A DNA stretch of 64,000 nucleotides from Panaeolus papilionaceus (Eukaryota; Basidiomycota; Agaricomycetes; Agaricales), in contig JADNRZ010000001.1 of assembly GCA_015501605.1 (NCBI GenBank), positions 2,976,001 through 3,040,000 of the forward strand. The letters run 5' to 3'. Numbering within the stretch: position 1 is the stretch's first letter; each line of letters starts with the position of its first letter. Shown in pieces: positions 10,135 through 22,305 of this stretch. The position numbers and the translations under genes were made by a program. Below the pieces are notes generated by a model. It had not been told where the DNA came from. It was given only the letters and a program-made list of their open reading frames with translations, and made no database searches.

Positions 10135-11205
10135 TCACTAGCATGATTTTTCGACAAGTATTCATCAACTTGGCACAATCGGCGATACACACCCTCCTCC
10201 GTCAACTAGAAGAAGGAGAAACCCCAGATGACGATGACGCCCAGGGGTTTGGAATGACCATGGGCATGCTACTCGAATATCTGAAGGACACCTACACTCA
10301 TCCATCCTCAAGCTTACTTATAGGCGGCGGTCAAACGAAATTCTTCAACTATGCTCAATCCTCGTGTACCTATTCCCTAGCGTCGGCGGGTCCTTTTGAT
10401 AATAGCAGAAGGTAAATTATTTGGAATGAGCATGACGACTGCGTACACGAAAATGGCGTGCTGGATATCCCATGGCCAGAGGTACAGAGAACCACACCTC
10501 GCGCAGCCCAAGTTCAAGGTCCACCCTCGGATTCAAGTTGTCTTAAAAAACAACTGAATATTGGCCAGGCTAACGAAGGCGAGGGGTTCCTCTCAATTAA
10601 TAGCCCCTGAGACAGTGAAGGAACCACACGCAACCGAGATTGCCTGCGCAGCTGTACAATGTTGATTGCACTGTCGCTTGCCATCTTGCCTTCACTCACG
10701 TTTCTAACGACTTCAAGATGTGTAATCGTTGTATGGCGGTGGGATACTGCAGTCGTCCGCGCCAGACTGAAGACTGAAAAGATGAGGAATACCCTCATAA
10801 GCGACTGCTCCCTCTTTTATGCAAGATTATCGAAGCTCCAAGAGATTGGAAGGCACCAGTATATAACGTCAAAGAGCCCAGCACACAGGACGAGAATGAG
10901 ATGACCCGACCGGAGATAATTCCTCTCGTGTTGAAGCTGCGAGAAGAAGATGTTATCACGGAGAAGGACTTCACCTTGCTAGTAGCCAAATGGGTTGAGC
11001 GGACATGCTCCACCAAGTTCCGAAACAAGGAGAGCAAGGAAAAGGCGGTTTTGTATCCTAGGTTCGATGATTACGACGATATTATTCGCAGGATAATGGC
11101 GCTGCCAAACCTTAATTCCCCATCGCGTAGGTGCTTGGTTTGACATGCCCAAACATTCTGGAGAATAACTTTGCTTTCACCACAGCCCGGTTTATCGTCT
11201 CCTAA
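10135..11205 (+). pseudogene. MYND family pseudogene (copy M1)
   Basis: This is a decayed relative of the gene immediately downstream. Recognisable pieces appear in different frames: HTLLRQLEEG and the SSLLIGGGQTKFF block (10195-10350, normally GGGETKALQLC), KFKVHPRI (around 10510), and the MYND finger with FTHVSNDFKMCNRC and AVGYCS (10690-10760). It has lost key residues: the CQ of the finger has become RQ, and the tryptophan of DWKDE is a TGA stop at 10775-10777. The C-terminal block (RFDDYDDIIRRIMALP) and even the family's phase-1 intron and last exon (PRFIVS, ending at 11205) survive. The N-terminal third is not recognisable. It is closest to copy M2, so it is probably a tandem duplicate that has died. 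Confidence 0.85.
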
Positions 11206-11490
11206 CCATCAACTTGAATATATAGTGCTTTGTCGATATATACATTCCATCGTATACCAGGGCATTTTACCATTATTTCGACACACCATAGATTATTTTC
11301 GTAGGCAATATGGCTTGTGTCACCAATTGTAATTGTAAACTTGCTAGCGCCGGGGATGCAGGGGTCAGTTGTTTCCGATCAATTCAAGCTGGGGCCGATC
11401 ATTTCTGAATTTAGGTTTGGTGCCACTCTGCAGAGTCTTTCATTTTTCTTCCTATCCTCTTACTCTGTTTTGACTTCTGTTCTGTTCATC

Positions 11491-13106
11491 ATGTCTCACA
11501 ACAAACGCGACTCACATGCCGCCATATATGCTACCACGGCCTTGAAGGATCCGATGAACCCGACCCGCTGTGGAGGAGTGCTCGATTTTGCCTTGTCCAG
11601 CATCGACGAGAGTAACTACGAAGAATTTTCAGACAAATTTTGGAAGACACTACACCGCTTTCTACTGTCCAAAAGGACTGACGCGCAGCTCAAAGTTGTG
11701 CTTGACAGACTGGCACAATGCTCCTGTCCGGATGATGAGTTTGGGTTGCATTCATCTTTTGCATCATCCAAAGCCGAGCCGAGACGGACCAGGGATGGGC
11801 TCTTGAATAACAGCGAGGCTCGAAGTTTCATCATGGCGGCTTTTCAGTTGTTAAACTGGGTACTGGGCCCCAATGTTTTGAGTGTCGTGGAAGTCAAAAG
11901 GGGTATTCGGAAGAGGTGGCCACGAAGAATACCCGACCTCTTGCCTGAGGGACCAGATCAATTAATCGAAAACTTTGTTCAGTGGGAACGAATGGTCCCC
12001 TGGTCTACTATGTCAGTGGTAGAAAGGTCTCTCTTGCAATTTATCCATATCTGCGGAAGCCTCCTTTGGGACAGCCTCATCAAGTTCGACGCGACCAACA
12101 AACTGTTTATCAACGTAACGCGGATATATATGTACTCCCTGATCCATCTACTAGAAGAAGGGAGAACATCAACTTTGAACAGCCCCGAGATATTTGCCAT
12201 CATCATAAGCGATTTCGTCACCTATCTTCGCAGGATCTGTACCCATCCAACCAAATCTCCATTGCTCATGGGCGGCGGTGAAACAAAGGCACTTCAACTC
12301 TGCTCGATTGCATTATACCTTCTCCCCAGTTTTTCTTTTACGACACAGGAAGATGCCGATCGCTTCGAAATGATTGCAGATGCGGTGGCGCAATTCGGGC
12401 GTTTTCTCTTCCTAAATTTCAGGATGCCACTCAAACTACACCCTAGGATTGTTATAAAGGTCACCTCTTCCCCCAGACTGCTGGATATGCCTCCACCTCC
12501 AGAGATGATTACCGTTGCAATGCTGATTGGACGTATGGAGCACCCCTGTGCGGCCAAGTCTTGTCAGATCCCCTTCACCCACGTTCCGAATGAGTTCAAA
12601 CTGTGCAGTCGCTGTATGTCTGTCGGCTATTGTGGTCGCTTGTGTCAGGTCAACGATTGTAAAGACGAAGAATTCCCGCACAAACGAATTTGTCCACTTC
12701 TGTGCAAGATTATCGAAGCTCGTGGCGGTTGGAAGGCACCGATACCTGAGACTATCCTACGCAAGCGGAATCCGCCTGTGGAAGGCTTTATTAAACCCCA
12801 CGATCTTTTGTTACACGTAATTCCAGAGCTTGTGGCAAGAATGCGGATGGAGGGTACCATTCCGGAGGACGACTACATTTTTTTGACCAAGTGGGCTGAG
12901 AGGATATACTCTACCAAGGTGATGGAGAGAGACAGCGAAACGGAAGCAGTTTTGCATCCTGGATTTGAGGATTATGATGATATTCTAAAAAAGATAATGA
13001 CGTTACCCATTCTTAAAGCTCCGGAACGTGAGTAGTCCTATTTCTAATGCACGCATGCGATAGACACTCAAGATGCTCCTTTTCAGCTCGTTTTGTGGTG
13101 ATCTAA
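11491..13106 (+). CDS. MYND zinc-finger family protein, copy M2
   Basis: Two exons, 11491-13027 and 13087-13106, joined in phase 1, encode 518 residues. Start at MSHNKRDSHAA; no better ATG lies upstream. Family blocks in order: DPMNPTRCGGVLDFALSSI; RTDAQLKVVLDRLAQCSC; VKRGIRKRWPRRIPDLLP; ICGSLLWDSLIKFDATN; GGGETKALQLCSIALYLLP; LKLHPRIV; then the MYND finger at residues 353-401 (CAAKSC ... CSRC ... YCGRLCQ ... HKRIC); RGGWKAP; and HPGFEDYDDILKKIM. MYND fingers bind proline-rich peptides or partner proteins rather than DNA. The rest has no domain I know. The finger has C-to-W substitutions nowhere, but DWK has become DCK. Closest relatives here are M3, M7 and pseudogene M1. Confidence 0.85.
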
Positions 13107-13364
13107 CTACTGACGCGGAGTTTTCCCAATAAATCTTTCATATTTTATGACATTTATTGCGACTAACGCCATACATGATTTCATTTATATTCTTAATTTG
13201 AGAAATATCCTTATTTTATTTATTCGCATGAGTACCATGTATCCTGAGTAGTGAGTAAAGCCCCTATTCATGCCCCAATCAACTATTATGTGATCTATTG
13301 ATCAATAATCACTAGATTGCTTGGTCTCTGAATCTCTTGTCTTGCTACCACCACGTTTGCCAAT

Positions 13365-15022
13365 ATGAGCGCCGACACATTAATTCGGACCCGCGATGAC
13401 TTCAACGTCCGTGCCATGCAATATGTGATATCAGGCTTGAAAGATCCCTTGCGCCCCACAAGGTGTGGTGGTGCGCTTGACTTCGCCCTCTCAAATTTGA
13501 AGGCCTACGAGGCATTAACAGACGAATTCTGGTCTACTCTATATGGCTTCCTGATGGCCAAACGCACCGACAAGCAGATTCAGACTTTGATAGAACGACT
13601 CACGGATTGCTCATGCCGACCAGATTCATATGGCATGCACGCTACCTACGTGGCAACGAAGCATGTTCACCATCCTGGATGCTTGTCCGCTCACAGGCCA
13701 CACCAAGACTCCGAGAAGTTGATTTACACCGCATTCCAAGTAATGAACTGGAATTTGGACCCAGAACGCCTCAATGTTAAGGAGGTCACAAAAGGTGTCG
13801 CGAGGAAATGGCCTCATAAAATTGCGGACCTCATACCAGGTGGGCCGGACCAGTTGGTATACAACCTTATCCAGTGGCACCGCGTCATTCCCTGGACTCA
13901 TACGACGACAATGACAAGGGCCGTTTTAGATATCACCAAAATATGTGGAAGCGTCATTTTTGACAGCCTCGTCAAGTACGATGCGACAAATATCCTGGTC
14001 CTTGCTCCAACGAAGGAAGGTTGTGGTCGTCTTCTAAGGGTCCTAGAATCAAAAGGGCAGCTATCCGCGTACGACGGACAACTTTTTGACACTGTTATGA
14101 CCGATTTTGTGGACTATATCACCGAGATTTCGAGCCAGCTACCCATTTCCGGCTCAGTCATGAATGGCGGAGAAACAAAGGCGGTTCAGCTCTGCTCTAT
14201 CATACTCTATCTCATCCCCAGCTTGGCTTTCGCTTGTCAAGATCCTATCCAAACATTCTCATTTCCTATGATTTCAGATTTGATTGCAAACTTTGCACGT
14301 TTGCTTTACCATTCGGCCAAACTACACCTCCCTGGACCTCCTAGCTTCCCCGTCAATCCTAAAATTGTCGATAAAGATGAAGGTCGACCCCCACCACGGG
14401 ATACGCCCTCGCCTGATCATGCCATTGCTCTCTCAATGATGGTCGCTCGTATTCATCACCCTTGTTCAGCAGTTTCTTGTCAGCTCACCTTCACCCACGT
14501 CGCCAACGATTACAAAATGTGCAACCGGTGTTTTGCTGCGGGATACTGCAGTAAACCATGTCAGGTTCGCGACTGGAAAGACGAATGGTATCCACACAAG
14601 CGCGTATGCCCGCTTATATGTAAAATTCTGGAGGCTCGTGGGGGTTGGAAGGCCCCTATTGCGGAATCAATCGTCAAAAATTGGGACCCCTACGTGGATG
14701 GCATCCAGATCAAACATGACATGTTGCTGGAAGAACTAGAGCAACTAGTTCGGAAAATGCGGAGCGATGGTCGGATTAGTGCCGATGATTACGAGTTTTT
14801 AAACGGCTGGGCTCAGCGAACGTATACAGCCAAGGTGTTGAGCAAGGATGGTGACAAAGAAACTGTGTGGCATCCCGGGTACGACGACTATGATAATATT
14901 ATCAGGCGTTTCTTGAACATACCAACCCTCGGTTGTCCCAAACGTGAGTCCTTTCTTTGAGTGGTCAAGTTTATAAGTGCTAAATTTTTGCGCCAGCGAA
15001 ATTTATGCCGGTGTATCAGTAA
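13365..15022 (+). CDS. MYND zinc-finger family protein, copy M3
   Basis: Exons 13365-14943 and 14997-15022 (phase 1) encode 534 residues. It lies in tandem with M2 and shares all its blocks: DPLRPTRCGGALDFALS, RTDKQIQTLIERLTDCSC, TKGVARKWPHKIADLIPG, ICGSVIFDSLVKYDATN, NGGETKAVQLCSIILYLIP, then the finger at residues 367-415 (CSAVSC, FTHVANDYKMCNRC, YCSKPCQVRDWKDE, HKRVC), RGGWKAPI and HPGYDDYDNIIRRFL. All eight expected metal ligands of the finger are present. The last exon adds only a few residues ending FMPVYQ. No signal peptide or membrane helix; probably soluble. Function unknown. Confidence 0.87.
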
Positions 15023-15365
15023 GCGTTGCCACACCCCTCTTGGGCCCGCTGCCTAAAACCGATGAAATTTGAGTCAAAGGACTACATTCGAGCAGACCTG
15101 TTTGGATGAGGCTGAAGGCCTGCCAGGGTACTCGGATAAACTGACATGGGTTGTAAAGTATCACTTGGTTTGCACATGTATTCGGGGCATGGGGAATTTT
15201 TGGATTTATTTGAGATTTGCTTCCTTGCTTGTATCGATGTATGTAATAAATATTTATGCAGGACCCAATTGCCCAACGAAGGAGCGAGTTGACAAGAACA
15301 ATGGATACTAATACTACAGTGAGCGTACTGTGCCTCGTATCGTCATGCCGGTGATAACCTTGGAT
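15023..15365. other. gene-free stretch between convergent MYND genes M3 and M4
   Basis: Holds the 3' flanks of two tail-to-tail genes. No repeat or open frame supported. Confidence 0.45.
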
Positions 15366-17198
15366 CTATACCGGTGGCCATTTGACATTCCTGTTGATGA
15401 ACACGGCTGAAATGGACATAGTGAGATGATGTACACCAAAAGCGTAAATAAGGCACGAAGTACCTTTTGGCCCTTTGAGAGTTCTAGGATTCGTGAGCCT
15501 GGCGAGAAGTTGTTCATAATCATCATAACCCGGGTTGAACTTTGAGTCGAGGACTCGGTGCGTATCGCTCAGACCCAAATTGTCCACATGAATTTGGTTC
15601 ATCGTCCTTTCCGCCCAGGTTTGCAGCAATCGAAACTCGACGACGCTGATCTTTTTTGCCTGTCGTGCCTTCGCGACCCCATCCGCCAAGCCCTGGAGTA
15701 ACTCCGTGTCCTTGTCTGAGGCAGGAGGCCATCGAGACCCAAGGATATTCCTGGTGCTATCCTTGGATTGTACTTTCCATCCTGCCTCAAGTTCATCGAT
15801 GATCTTGCGAAGGAGGCTGCAAACTGATTTGTGTGGGAAGGCTTCGTTCTTCCAATCCTTCGCTTGGCAGTCTCGACCACAATACCCGACCACCGTGCAT
15901 TCAGCACATAGCTTGAATGAACTGGCATCCTTGATAGTCAAACTACAACCTGGGGCAGAACACGGAGTGCATAAATGAACGGTGTGCATGGCGCGTGCAA
16001 TCTTTTCCTCTGCCACCTTGTTGGGTGCGCGACGTCCTCTGTCAGCATCCAGCTTCAGGCTGGCACACAACAACCTATCACGCTCGACAACGGCAGGGTG
16101 TACCGGAATATTTGGTCGGCCGGGAAGGTGCATACCCCAGGTCCTAAATACATGGCGGCAGTATTCCGCGGTTTGTGTAGCCATAGTATCCAGCATTCTT
16201 GGGTCACTGTAGGTGAAATGGGGGAGCAAGTAAACGATAATGGAGAGGAGCTGCACCACCTTCGTTTCCCCTCCATTAAACATGAGCAAGTTTTTCCTCA
16301 CCGGCGGGCGGAACACCTCGCTGATGCAGTGATAAAACGTAGGCACCAGTTGTTCGAGATGGAAACCCCACCGGAGCTGCGATAATGTCTTGTTTGCTAT
16401 CGCATTTTCCACCGCCTCTAACGCTTTGTCTAGAGCTCGTCGAACAGGTTCGACTATTGTCAAATTAAATGCATCAAATTTGACGAAGCTATCGTACACC
16501 TGTCCCCCACAGTATTTGAATAGTTGGTGCGTGAGGGCTTGCGTAGCGAGATCACCGACAATTCGGTCGTATTGAATAAGGGTTTGGACTGTGTTATCAG
16601 CGCCGAAGGGGAGAAGTTCCGCAGAACTCGAAGGCCATTTCTTTGAAACCCCTTTCACAACAGAAAGTTCCTTAGAACGATTCATAGTCAACCGCAACAC
16701 GCGACAAGTAGAGTAAAGAAACCTCCACATATCGCCGCGACCCCGATGAAATGATCCATTCGTGCCTGGTCCGGAATCGTGCTGTATTGCGGCCTGATAT
16801 TGGGTGTGAAGGATGACACAAAAGTCGTTTGATGGACATGTGCATGTAGACAGCTTTCGCGAAAGGGCAGCTAGTTGTTCGTCTGTTCGTTTGTGAATGA
16901 TGAACTTGTATACGCGCGACCACATCTCCTGGATTTCGGACTGGAGAGATGTCAAAACACCATCTTTCCTCTCTTCAGCCATGCCCACTACTCCCATGGC
17001 GGAATAAAAAGAACCAGCGCAACCTCTGGGATTGTTCGGGTCGGCCAAACCGTTCCTAACCCAGTCCAAGGACTGGCGTACGAGGGTTGGGTCGTTCAAA
17101 TCGGGCTCCAGACAAAATTGCAAGTCGCCCATGTTCAAGCACAGTGGGCTCTCGTATTGAGGTTGTGATGGGTCGAGCGCTCGGAGGTAGAGGTTCAT
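15366..17198 (-). CDS. MYND zinc-finger family protein, copy M4
   Basis: The only family member on the minus strand. Exons 17198-15464 and 15406-15366 (phase 1) encode 591 residues. The usual blocks are present: DPNNPRGCAGSFYSAMG, RTDEQLAALSRKLSTCTC, VKGVSKKWPSSSAELLP, YCGGQVYDSFVKFDAFN, NGGETKVVQLLSIIVYLLP, HLPGRPNIPVHPAVVE, the finger at residues 413-460 (CSAPGC, FKLCAEC, GYCGRDCQAKDWKNE, HKSVC) and NPGYDDYEQLLARLT. The RPNIPxHPxxVE block and the 25-residue-longer N-terminus group it with M6, M8 and M9 rather than with its neighbours M2 and M3, so the first cluster mixes two subfamilies. The ligand set is complete. Function unknown. Confidence 0.87.
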   Translation of the reverse strand: MNLYLRALDPSQPQYESPLCLNMGDLQFCLEPDLNDPTLVRQSLDWVRNGLADPNNPRGCAGSFYSAMGVVGMAEERKDGVLTSLQSEIQEMWSRVYKFIIHKRTDEQLAALSRKLSTCTCPSNDFCVILHTQYQAAIQHDSGPGTNGSFHRGRGDMWRFLYSTCRVLRLTMNRSKELSVVKGVSKKWPSSSAELLPFGADNTVQTLIQYDRIVGDLATQALTHQLFKYCGGQVYDSFVKFDAFNLTIVEPVRRALDKALEAVENAIANKTLSQLRWGFHLEQLVPTFYHCISEVFRPPVRKNLLMFNGGETKVVQLLSIIVYLLPHFTYSDPRMLDTMATQTAEYCRHVFRTWGMHLPGRPNIPVHPAVVERDRLLCASLKLDADRGRRAPNKVAEEKIARAMHTVHLCTPCSAPGCSLTIKDASSFKLCAECTVVGYCGRDCQAKDWKNEAFPHKSVCSLLRKIIDELEAGWKVQSKDSTRNILGSRWPPASDKDTELLQGLADGVAKARQAKKISVVEFRLLQTWAERTMNQIHVDNLGLSDTHRVLDSKFNPGYDDYEQLLARLTNPRTLKGPKGTSCLIYAFGVHHLTMSISAVFINRNVKWPPV

Positions 17199-17811
17199 GA
17201 TGAAGTTCGCAGTTGACTACAAGGAAGAACACTTTGAGTTGAAATGAGGTGGATGCAGGGTGCGTATGGTCACTGTTTCAACCAATTTGTCACAGTTTGT
17301 GTTCCAGGAAGGCGGGAAACGTAATTTTGGGCGGGCGATTTCCGGGCCACAGATTTAGAAGCTCCAGTTCGTGACGGCCTGAAACATTGAATAATTCAGG
17401 AGGCGCACGCCAATGTGCTTGTCTGGGCTCTGCCTAGCACAGTGAATAAATGTCAGATTCGCAAGTTCTATATTGTAATGAGCACCCAATCAACTAATAG
17501 TAAACATTATGATACATAGAGCCATCCTGTTTGGCTACGAAAAGCTACTGCGTGTCGGGAATGCATGTAGAATCGTATCCCGTAACCGAAAGGCATTCGA
17601 TAATCATTGTGCATTGTGCAAGGGCGGTCATTTATCAAGAAGTTGCTCCAGAGTTGGGGTAGACCTGATTGACAGTCCCAACGCTTCAATGACTTCGATG
17701 ATTGGGGTCACGACATTTACCAAGAGCCGCAAGGCCCTAAGGCCGTAACACAGATTCAAAGGAAAGATGTTTAACAGCCCGAATAGTGTGTCATTACCCG
17801 GTGACAATGGG
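17199..17811. other. gene-free stretch between M4 and PPT2
   Basis: Promoter of M4 and 3' flank of PPT2, both on the minus strand. A minus-strand frame at 17628-17843 overlaps the last PPT2 exon in another phase and reads hydrophobic for about 70 codons. It could be an alternative tail but lacks support. Confidence 0.4.
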
Positions 17812-18322
17812 TTATTGCTCATCCCTGGGCTCTGCATCTGCAACGCAATTAATAGTGATCGCTGTGATCAACGATTAAATCCTACCTTCTACAAGTACGG
17901 ACGAGTACACGTAGTCCCCGTCGTGGCTCACGGAAACATGAATCTTGCCAACATTCTTTCGATCTTGTACAGATGTAGGATGAAATTCCAATGAAGGCTT
18001 GTCCCCGTGAGGTGTCAGGCTTCGATATGTGAGCTGCCTCCAGCTGGGTTTCACAGATGGGTACATTGCTTTGTAGGCTGCTTCCTTGACACTCCATCTT
18101 GAAATCCTCGTCAGAGATGGCTTTTTATTGCTATCATGATGCTTACCGAACAGCAAGGAATCGAACGCGAGCTTTCGTGTTCGTATCCTGTATTTCGGAC
18201 CACTGCTTGTGCTCCTCTATGCTCAGGACCTTTGACGCGAATTTCTCCGGGTTACGACGGGTCAAAAGAATGAGAATTCGGGGTACGTAGACGAGGTCGA
18301 CGCCAATTCCAAAGATTCCCAT
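17812..18322 (-). CDS. PPT2: holo-[acyl-carrier-protein] synthase, AcpS type
   Basis: AcpS-type phosphopantetheinyl transferases move 4'-phosphopantetheine from CoA to the serine of acyl carrier protein. The fungal PPT2 enzyme serves the mitochondrial type II fatty acid system. Exons 18322-18147, 18097-17886 and 17837-17812 encode 137 residues. The two signature motifs are clear: FGIGVDLVYVPRI at the N-terminus (metal-binding Asp in VD) and RFLAVRWSVKEAAYKA, whose WxxKEA(A/L)xKA core is split by the first intron. KIHVSVSHDGDYVYSSVLVE forms the last strand. Start chosen at MGIFGIGVD (18322), since upstream in-frame codons add nothing conserved. No obvious presequence is left with this start, so an upstream non-conserved leader cannot be excluded. 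Confidence 0.9.
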
Positions 18323-18559
18323 GTCGAAGATACTGGATATATGAGCCAATAGGTAAATAAACAGACGCTCTTTAGCAACCAAGTGACGAATATGAGTCAG
18401 TTCGGGCACATTGTGGATGGACGTGGGATGTGAAGGGCATTTTCATGGTGGTGCACAGAAAGAAGCGCGAATGGGATTGTTAATGGGAATCTGCTTAGTC
18501 ATCCATCAGACAAGATTAGATTTCTTGTAGTCTCAACTTTGCTTTGAACCTTTTCAGTG
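18323..18559. promoter_or_regulatory. shared divergent promoter of PPT2 and ELP2
   Basis: These 237 bp separate the divergent start codons of PPT2 and ELP2. I see no strong TATA box or repeat. Confidence 0.45.
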
Positions 18560-21500
18560 ATGTCAAGTCTGCGATACGTTGCTGCTTCAACCAACCGCTA
18601 TAACCATGTCGCTGATGTTTCGTCAGATTCGTTGGTGGCATATGGCTCATCACGCTTTGTAGCCTTGTGGGATACAGCAGTAAGTACAGAAAAAATATGG
18701 TCATTTTTCTATGATCGTGTTAAATATTAAAATCAGGATCTAGATCACGACACTGGAGTCTATCAGACCTTAGCAGGTCATGCAAGTAACGTTACAAGTG
18801 TAAAGTTTCTAAAGGACGACGTGCTATTGTCGACGGACGACCAAGGAAACCTGCGGTCATGGAGGCGCTCGTCGCCAGCACAGGTATGGTTAACTGGCTC
18901 CCCAGTACTATTTGCTCTAAGTTTTTGGAATTAGTGGACTCCATCAGCAGCCATTCAAGCCCATAAAACAACCATTACCTCTATATGTGTCCAAGAAACT
19001 TCTGTCATCACAGGCTCTTCTGATTCTTCGCTCAAAGTCTGGAACTACGTTCGGGGTAACGGCACTGGTATGACATCCTGTCGGGTGCGAGTACAACATA
19101 TTCACCCTATGGTTTAGACTCATTTGAGGAGGTCCAAAAAATTGACCTGAAAGGAAAATACCCTCTCGCAGTTTCAGTGTCGTATCTTCCAACTACGCAA
19201 GGTAATTGCTCTCCCAAAACTTAGCCCCGGAAATGACTCACTACTTTTCGATAGTATCCATCCTCGCAGTTGGTGGAACAGATAGCAAGGTGCAACTTTG
19301 GATCCGATCCGAAGACAAGGTATGCACATTAACCTTCTACCTGTGCATAGTTTGACTGTGTAATATCCAGTTTATCCGTTCTGCCACCCTGGATGGCCAC
19401 GAAGATTGGATTCGTGGCCTCGCTTTCAACCCATCAACCACTGAAAATCCTACACTAGTTTTGGCCTCTGGATCTCAAGACAGCACCATCCGTTTATGGA
19501 ATATTGACGTCGTTAACAAAGCGCCAGAGATTGAAATTCAGAAAACTGCTGATGGCGTTAGTGATGACTTGTTGGACAAATTCGAAGCGTCTCTTGGAGA
19601 ACTCGGGGACAGTGAAGAAGGAGGGCGCCAAATATCCATGAAGCGACATGTATTGACAGCTAAAACTGGGCCTGAGGACTCGTGAGTGACTCTTCAGGCC
19701 CTCAGTTGCTTATCTGACAAAATCCCAGTCAACAATTCACTGTGACGTTTGATGCCCTGCTTATTGGACATGAAGCGGGTGTAACATCGCTCTCATGGCG
19801 CCGAGACCATCCCAAGCTCGCTACACTTCTCTCTACATCGACAGATTCATCCGTAATTTTATGGTCACCGTCAGAGATCGTCATTTCTGCTAGCGACACT
19901 ACGTCTCTGTGGATTAATCGACAACGATTCGGAGATGTTGGTGGTCAACGTCTAGGCGGATTCGTTGGAGGACTTTGGGCTCGTAATGGGAGTGAAGTTC
20001 TAGCATGGGGGTGGGCAGGAGGTTATAGGCGCTGGCGCTATACCACAACTGCTAGTGGTGATGATGAATCTTGGCACGAAGTTGGTGCTGTGACAGGACA
20101 TCGCGGCCCAGTTAAAGGTCTGGACTGGTCACCAGATGGTGCCTATCTGATTTCTACTGGGTAAGCTAGACTTGCAGGTATGGTGTGATATTATCTGATC
20201 CCCCTCAGTCTCGATCAGACAACCAGGATACATGGCCCTGTACACGCAAAAGAGAGCATTGAATGGCACGAAATTGCTCGTCCACAAGTCCACGGCTATG
20301 ACTTGATCAACGCCAGCTTTATCGATCCTCTCAAGTTTGCGAGTATTGCAGACGAGAAGGTCGTAAGGGTGTTCGAGGCACCTCGAGGATTTTTGGAGAC
20401 AGCAGAGAAGCTCAGGATAGCAGCGTTCACCGAGAAAGACGTAAGTTTCGTGATTCGTTCCTTTTATTCTGATAACCATTTCATCGTATTTAAAGCGTGA
20501 TCGCCCTATGGCAGCGAACGTGCCTCCCCTTGGCCTTTCCAATAAAGCCAGCTCAGAAGGTCTGCTTTGTGCCCAATAATCAATCTGTTTTTTTCTCTCT
20601 CTAAATGCGTCAGATTAGGCGCCCAGGCGATGCTTACTGAAGTCGATTCGTCAAGAAGGCCATTCGAGGGAGAATTGGCAGCCATTACTCTTTGGCCAGA
20701 GGTCGAAAAAATATTTGGTCACGGCTATGAGGTGAGCCTGCCCCTCATATCGTGTCGATCTCTTTCTCATCGTCCTTCAGTCTATAACTCTCGCAGTGTC
20801 AAATTCCCGGAATCTCATTGCCACGGCGTGCAAGGCAACGAGTGGCGACCATGCCCTTGTTCGTCTTTATGACACAACAAATTGGAAACCGTTTGGAGAG
20901 CCTTTGCGGGGACATGTTTTAACTGTGACGCGGATAGTATTTAGTCCAGATGACCAGCTCGTTCTGACTGTGTCAAGAGATCGAACATGGAGGCTCTTCG
21001 AAAAGCAAGGAGATGGTATATGGTGGTGTCTGTTTAAAATGTTCTAAATCTTGCTAACGTCATCTATAGGTTATATCCCTGTTGCAGCAGATAAAACCCA
21101 TGGTCGCATTATCTGGGATTGCGGCTGGACTGTAGAAGGAGATGCCTTTGCCACAGCATCGCGAGATAAGACTGTACGTTCATTGTCACCAGGGTTTCCT
21201 TACGTTTATCAACCCCCTTTTAGGTTAAAATCTGGCACAAGGAAGGCGACAAATGGACTGCTGCCCTGACCATTAAAACCGAGCACCCTGCCACAAGTCT
21301 CGTCTTTTCACCGGCTTACGGTAACAAAAAGTGCACAATCTTTCCTCTTCAACACAACTGAGACGTGCTCATAAAGTTTTGACAGACGCCGCTTGGCAAT
21401 CGGGCTCGAAAACGGACACATCTTAATCTACACCAACGATTATAGCTCCGTATCAGATTGGAAACTCGAGGAAGAGATCACATCTTCGTGAGTAGTTTCA

Positions 21501-21678
21501 CACCCTGACCTGGAGTTAGCACAGGACTAAACTGATGAAAAATAGAATCGCACACGTTGACCACATCCACCGCATGGAGTGGCGTCCTACTACAGATTCA
21601 AGCAAAGCACAAGAGTTGGCCACTTGCAGCGAAGATGGATCACTGAGGATCCTCACCATTCCAACCAATGCTGAATAG
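18560..21678 (+). CDS. ELP2: Elongator complex subunit 2 (WD40 scaffold)
   Basis: ELP2 is the double beta-propeller scaffold of Elongator, which modifies wobble uridines of tRNAs in the cytoplasm. Fifteen exons run 18560-18679, 18737-18883, 18935-19067, 19118-19201, 19255-19319, 19371-19681, 19729-20160, 20209-20440, 20496-20559, 20619-20731, 20781-21015, 21070-21173, 21224-21330, 21386-21487 and 21546-21678. They join in phase to 793 residues, the family's length. WD repeats are visible throughout (LAGHASNVTSVKF, LDGHEDWIRGLAF with STIRLWNID, VTGHRGPVKGLDWSPDG, LRGHVLTVTRIVFSPDD, ASRDKTVKIWHKEGDKW). DGAYLISTGLDQTTRIHGP and RRLAIGLENGHILIY mark it as ELP2. Two acceptors (20618, 21385) were set by frame. 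Confidence 0.93.
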
Positions 21679-22305
21679 AATTCAGATAGTTTACGATTAG
21701 AGGCAAATTAGAAAGAGAGAGCGAAACATATAACACAATTTATTTTCCAAAAACTTAAGTAAAGATAGCTAATAGAGCTAGTGGCTAGAAATACTGAAAC
21801 AAGTACCATACGCGATGATGGTGAGAGAAACGTTCGGGGCCAAAAGAATACACGGTATGAGACATAGAGACACAGACGCGTTTAAACAGAGCGAAGAAGA
21901 AAAGAAACACTTGGACAGAAATCGAAACGGGAAAAGAGATGGGACTACATGGGGATGCGCTACAAGGCAGCGAAGGCTAGAAAGAAACAGTATAAAGACA
22001 CATCAGGGTGATTTGTGGATTGTTGCAATATTGGAATCGGAATAGTAGGTGGGTAGATAGTAGGAGTAAAAAGAAACACTGACACAGAGAGACACTGTAG
22101 ACGGGTGTTGTGTATGGGTATAAAACACCAAAACGAAAACGGGATCTGATGGTAATACGACAAGAAAAAAAGAAGAGACAGAGAAGAAGAAAAACAGAGA
22201 ATGCGCAGTAAGGATACAAGAACATGATAGAGTCGATATTTAAACAATGTCACGCAAATTGATAGGGACTTCAGGCTATTCGGTGTATATGTCAGTATCT
22301 TTGGA
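21679..22305. other. gene-free stretch between convergent genes
   Basis: 3' flanks of ELP2 and of the Q-rich eIF4A-like gene. Very A/G-rich on the plus strand. No gene seen. Confidence 0.5.

Noticed and set aside
17628..17843. Hydrophobic minus-strand frame overlapping the last PPT2 exon
   Set aside because: Could be an alternative tail of PPT2 through another donor, but AcpS proteins end near the called stop and nothing conserved is seen.
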